Part shown: piece by piece, positions 63,725 through 64,000 of the stretch
How positions within the stretch are numbered: the first letter of the stretch is position 1
Layout: every line of letters begins with the position of its first letter
Assembly (NCBI GenBank): GCA_014763545.1
Contig: JACXVD010000013.1
Location: 1 to 64,000 of the forward strand
Direction: 5' to 3'
DNA length: 64,000 nucleotides
DNA from: Sphingomonadales bacterium
GTDB taxonomy: Bacteria > Pseudomonadota > Alphaproteobacteria > Sphingomonadales > Sphingomonadaceae
Notes under the pieces: generated by a model
Database searches by the model: none
Seen by the model: only the letters and a program-made list of their open reading frames with translations
What the model was told of the DNA's origin: nothing
Program-made: the position numbers and the translations under genes

Positions 63725-64000
63725 CTAGCGCATCAGCCCGCCGAGAATATTGCGGACGAAGGCGTTCGCACCTGTGCGGATCGGGTCGGCGCCGGACTTC
63801 TTGCCCATCGCCGCAGCCACCCCGAGCGAAACGGCAGAACCGACCGCAGCCTTGAGCGCGCTCTGGCCCGCCTTGCCGATATCGATGCCCCACAGGCTGG
63901 TCGACTTGCGTTCCTGCTTGGCAACCTCTTCCTTGCCCTGCGCCGCCACCTGCGCCGCGGTGGCTGCGGCATCGGCAACCTTCTGCGCGATCACTTCTTC
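63725..64000 (-). CDS. C-terminal end of a minus-strand protein, possibly HerA-like (DUF853)
   Basis: The frame is open to the window edge, so only the last 91 residues are seen: an Ala/Gln/Lys-rich helix (QKVADAAATAAQVAAQGKEE), a polar turn and a glycine-rich end AFVRNILGGLMR. The tail resembles the end of HerA-like ATPases of the DUF853 group, which often finish in a VRGILGG-type motif after an Ala/Glu-rich linker. No catalytic part is visible, so the family call is tentative. It is convergent with the kinase gene. Confidence 0.5.
   Translation of the reverse strand, partial: EEVIAQKVADAAATAAQVAAQGKEEVAKQERKSTSLWGIDIGKAGQSALKAAVGSAVSLGVAAAMGKKSGADPIRTGANAFVRNILGGLMR

Overview
The window looks like chromosomal DNA of a GC-rich alphaproteobacterium of the order Sphingomonadales, most likely the family Erythrobacteraceae. 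This is inferred from gene order and protein style, not from a search. Pointers are the DUF3576 lipoprotein-leuS-lptE-holA run, glnE coupled to bcp, TonB receptor and S9/M24/M28 peptidase content, and frequent TTG/GTG starts overlapping upstream stop codons. I see no rRNA, tRNA, CRISPR array, insertion sequence or prophage. About 52 protein genes are called; two run off the window ends and one is broken.

Layout. 1-13 kb: agmatine deiminase (cut by the edge) and an M28 peptidase on the minus strand; glnE-bcp-DUF455 on the plus strand; an M23 peptidase; galU; murA; small proteins; a LuxR-HTH/DUF4019 membrane protein; phaB; and an unrecognised envelope protein. 13-18 kb: an essential operon, DUF3576 lipoprotein-leuS-lptE-holA. 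18-27 kb: an exopolysaccharide cluster (sugar-phosphate transferase, WcaI-like glycosyltransferase, Wzy/ligase-like membrane protein, GT4 and GT2 transferases). Embedded in it is a two-gene module that resembles the head-spike base plus SGNH-hydrolase pair of gene transfer agents and phages. 27-36 kb: ftsH, a DsbA-like protein, a DUF1295 membrane enzyme, an acyltransferase, an ABC transporter with a fused permease and binding protein, MidA-like methyltransferase and lgt. 36-46 kb: acyl-CoA ligase, glnD, a PadR repressor with its membrane partner, a WYL-like protein, trmL, yggS, a ThiE-like protein and ftsK. 46-64 kb: tannase-like esterase divergent from a broken TonB receptor, ald, two tandem membrane GGDEF proteins, a thioesterase, an S9 peptidase with a repeated C-terminus, an M24 aminopeptidase, VOC and cupin proteins, an EF-hand protein, a two-component pair and the end of a further minus-strand gene.

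How the genes fit together. Nitrogen control is well represented: glnD (PII uridylylation) and glnE (glutamine synthetase adenylylation), with ald and agmatine deiminase as nitrogen-releasing enzymes. Envelope biogenesis is the other theme: murA, lptE, lgt, M23 peptidase, ftsH, ftsK and the polysaccharide cluster.

Most notable signals: the spike-like pair inside the polysaccharide cluster; a leaderless padR whose start lies where transcription should begin, with a perfect operator in the promoter; a 33-bp minisatellite coding the tail of the S9 peptidase; a TonB receptor broken by an apparent internal deletion; the GGDEF tandem with shared CtrA-like upstream motifs and no inhibitory site; and a long hairpin with a pyrimidine-only core in its loop ahead of the EF-hand gene.
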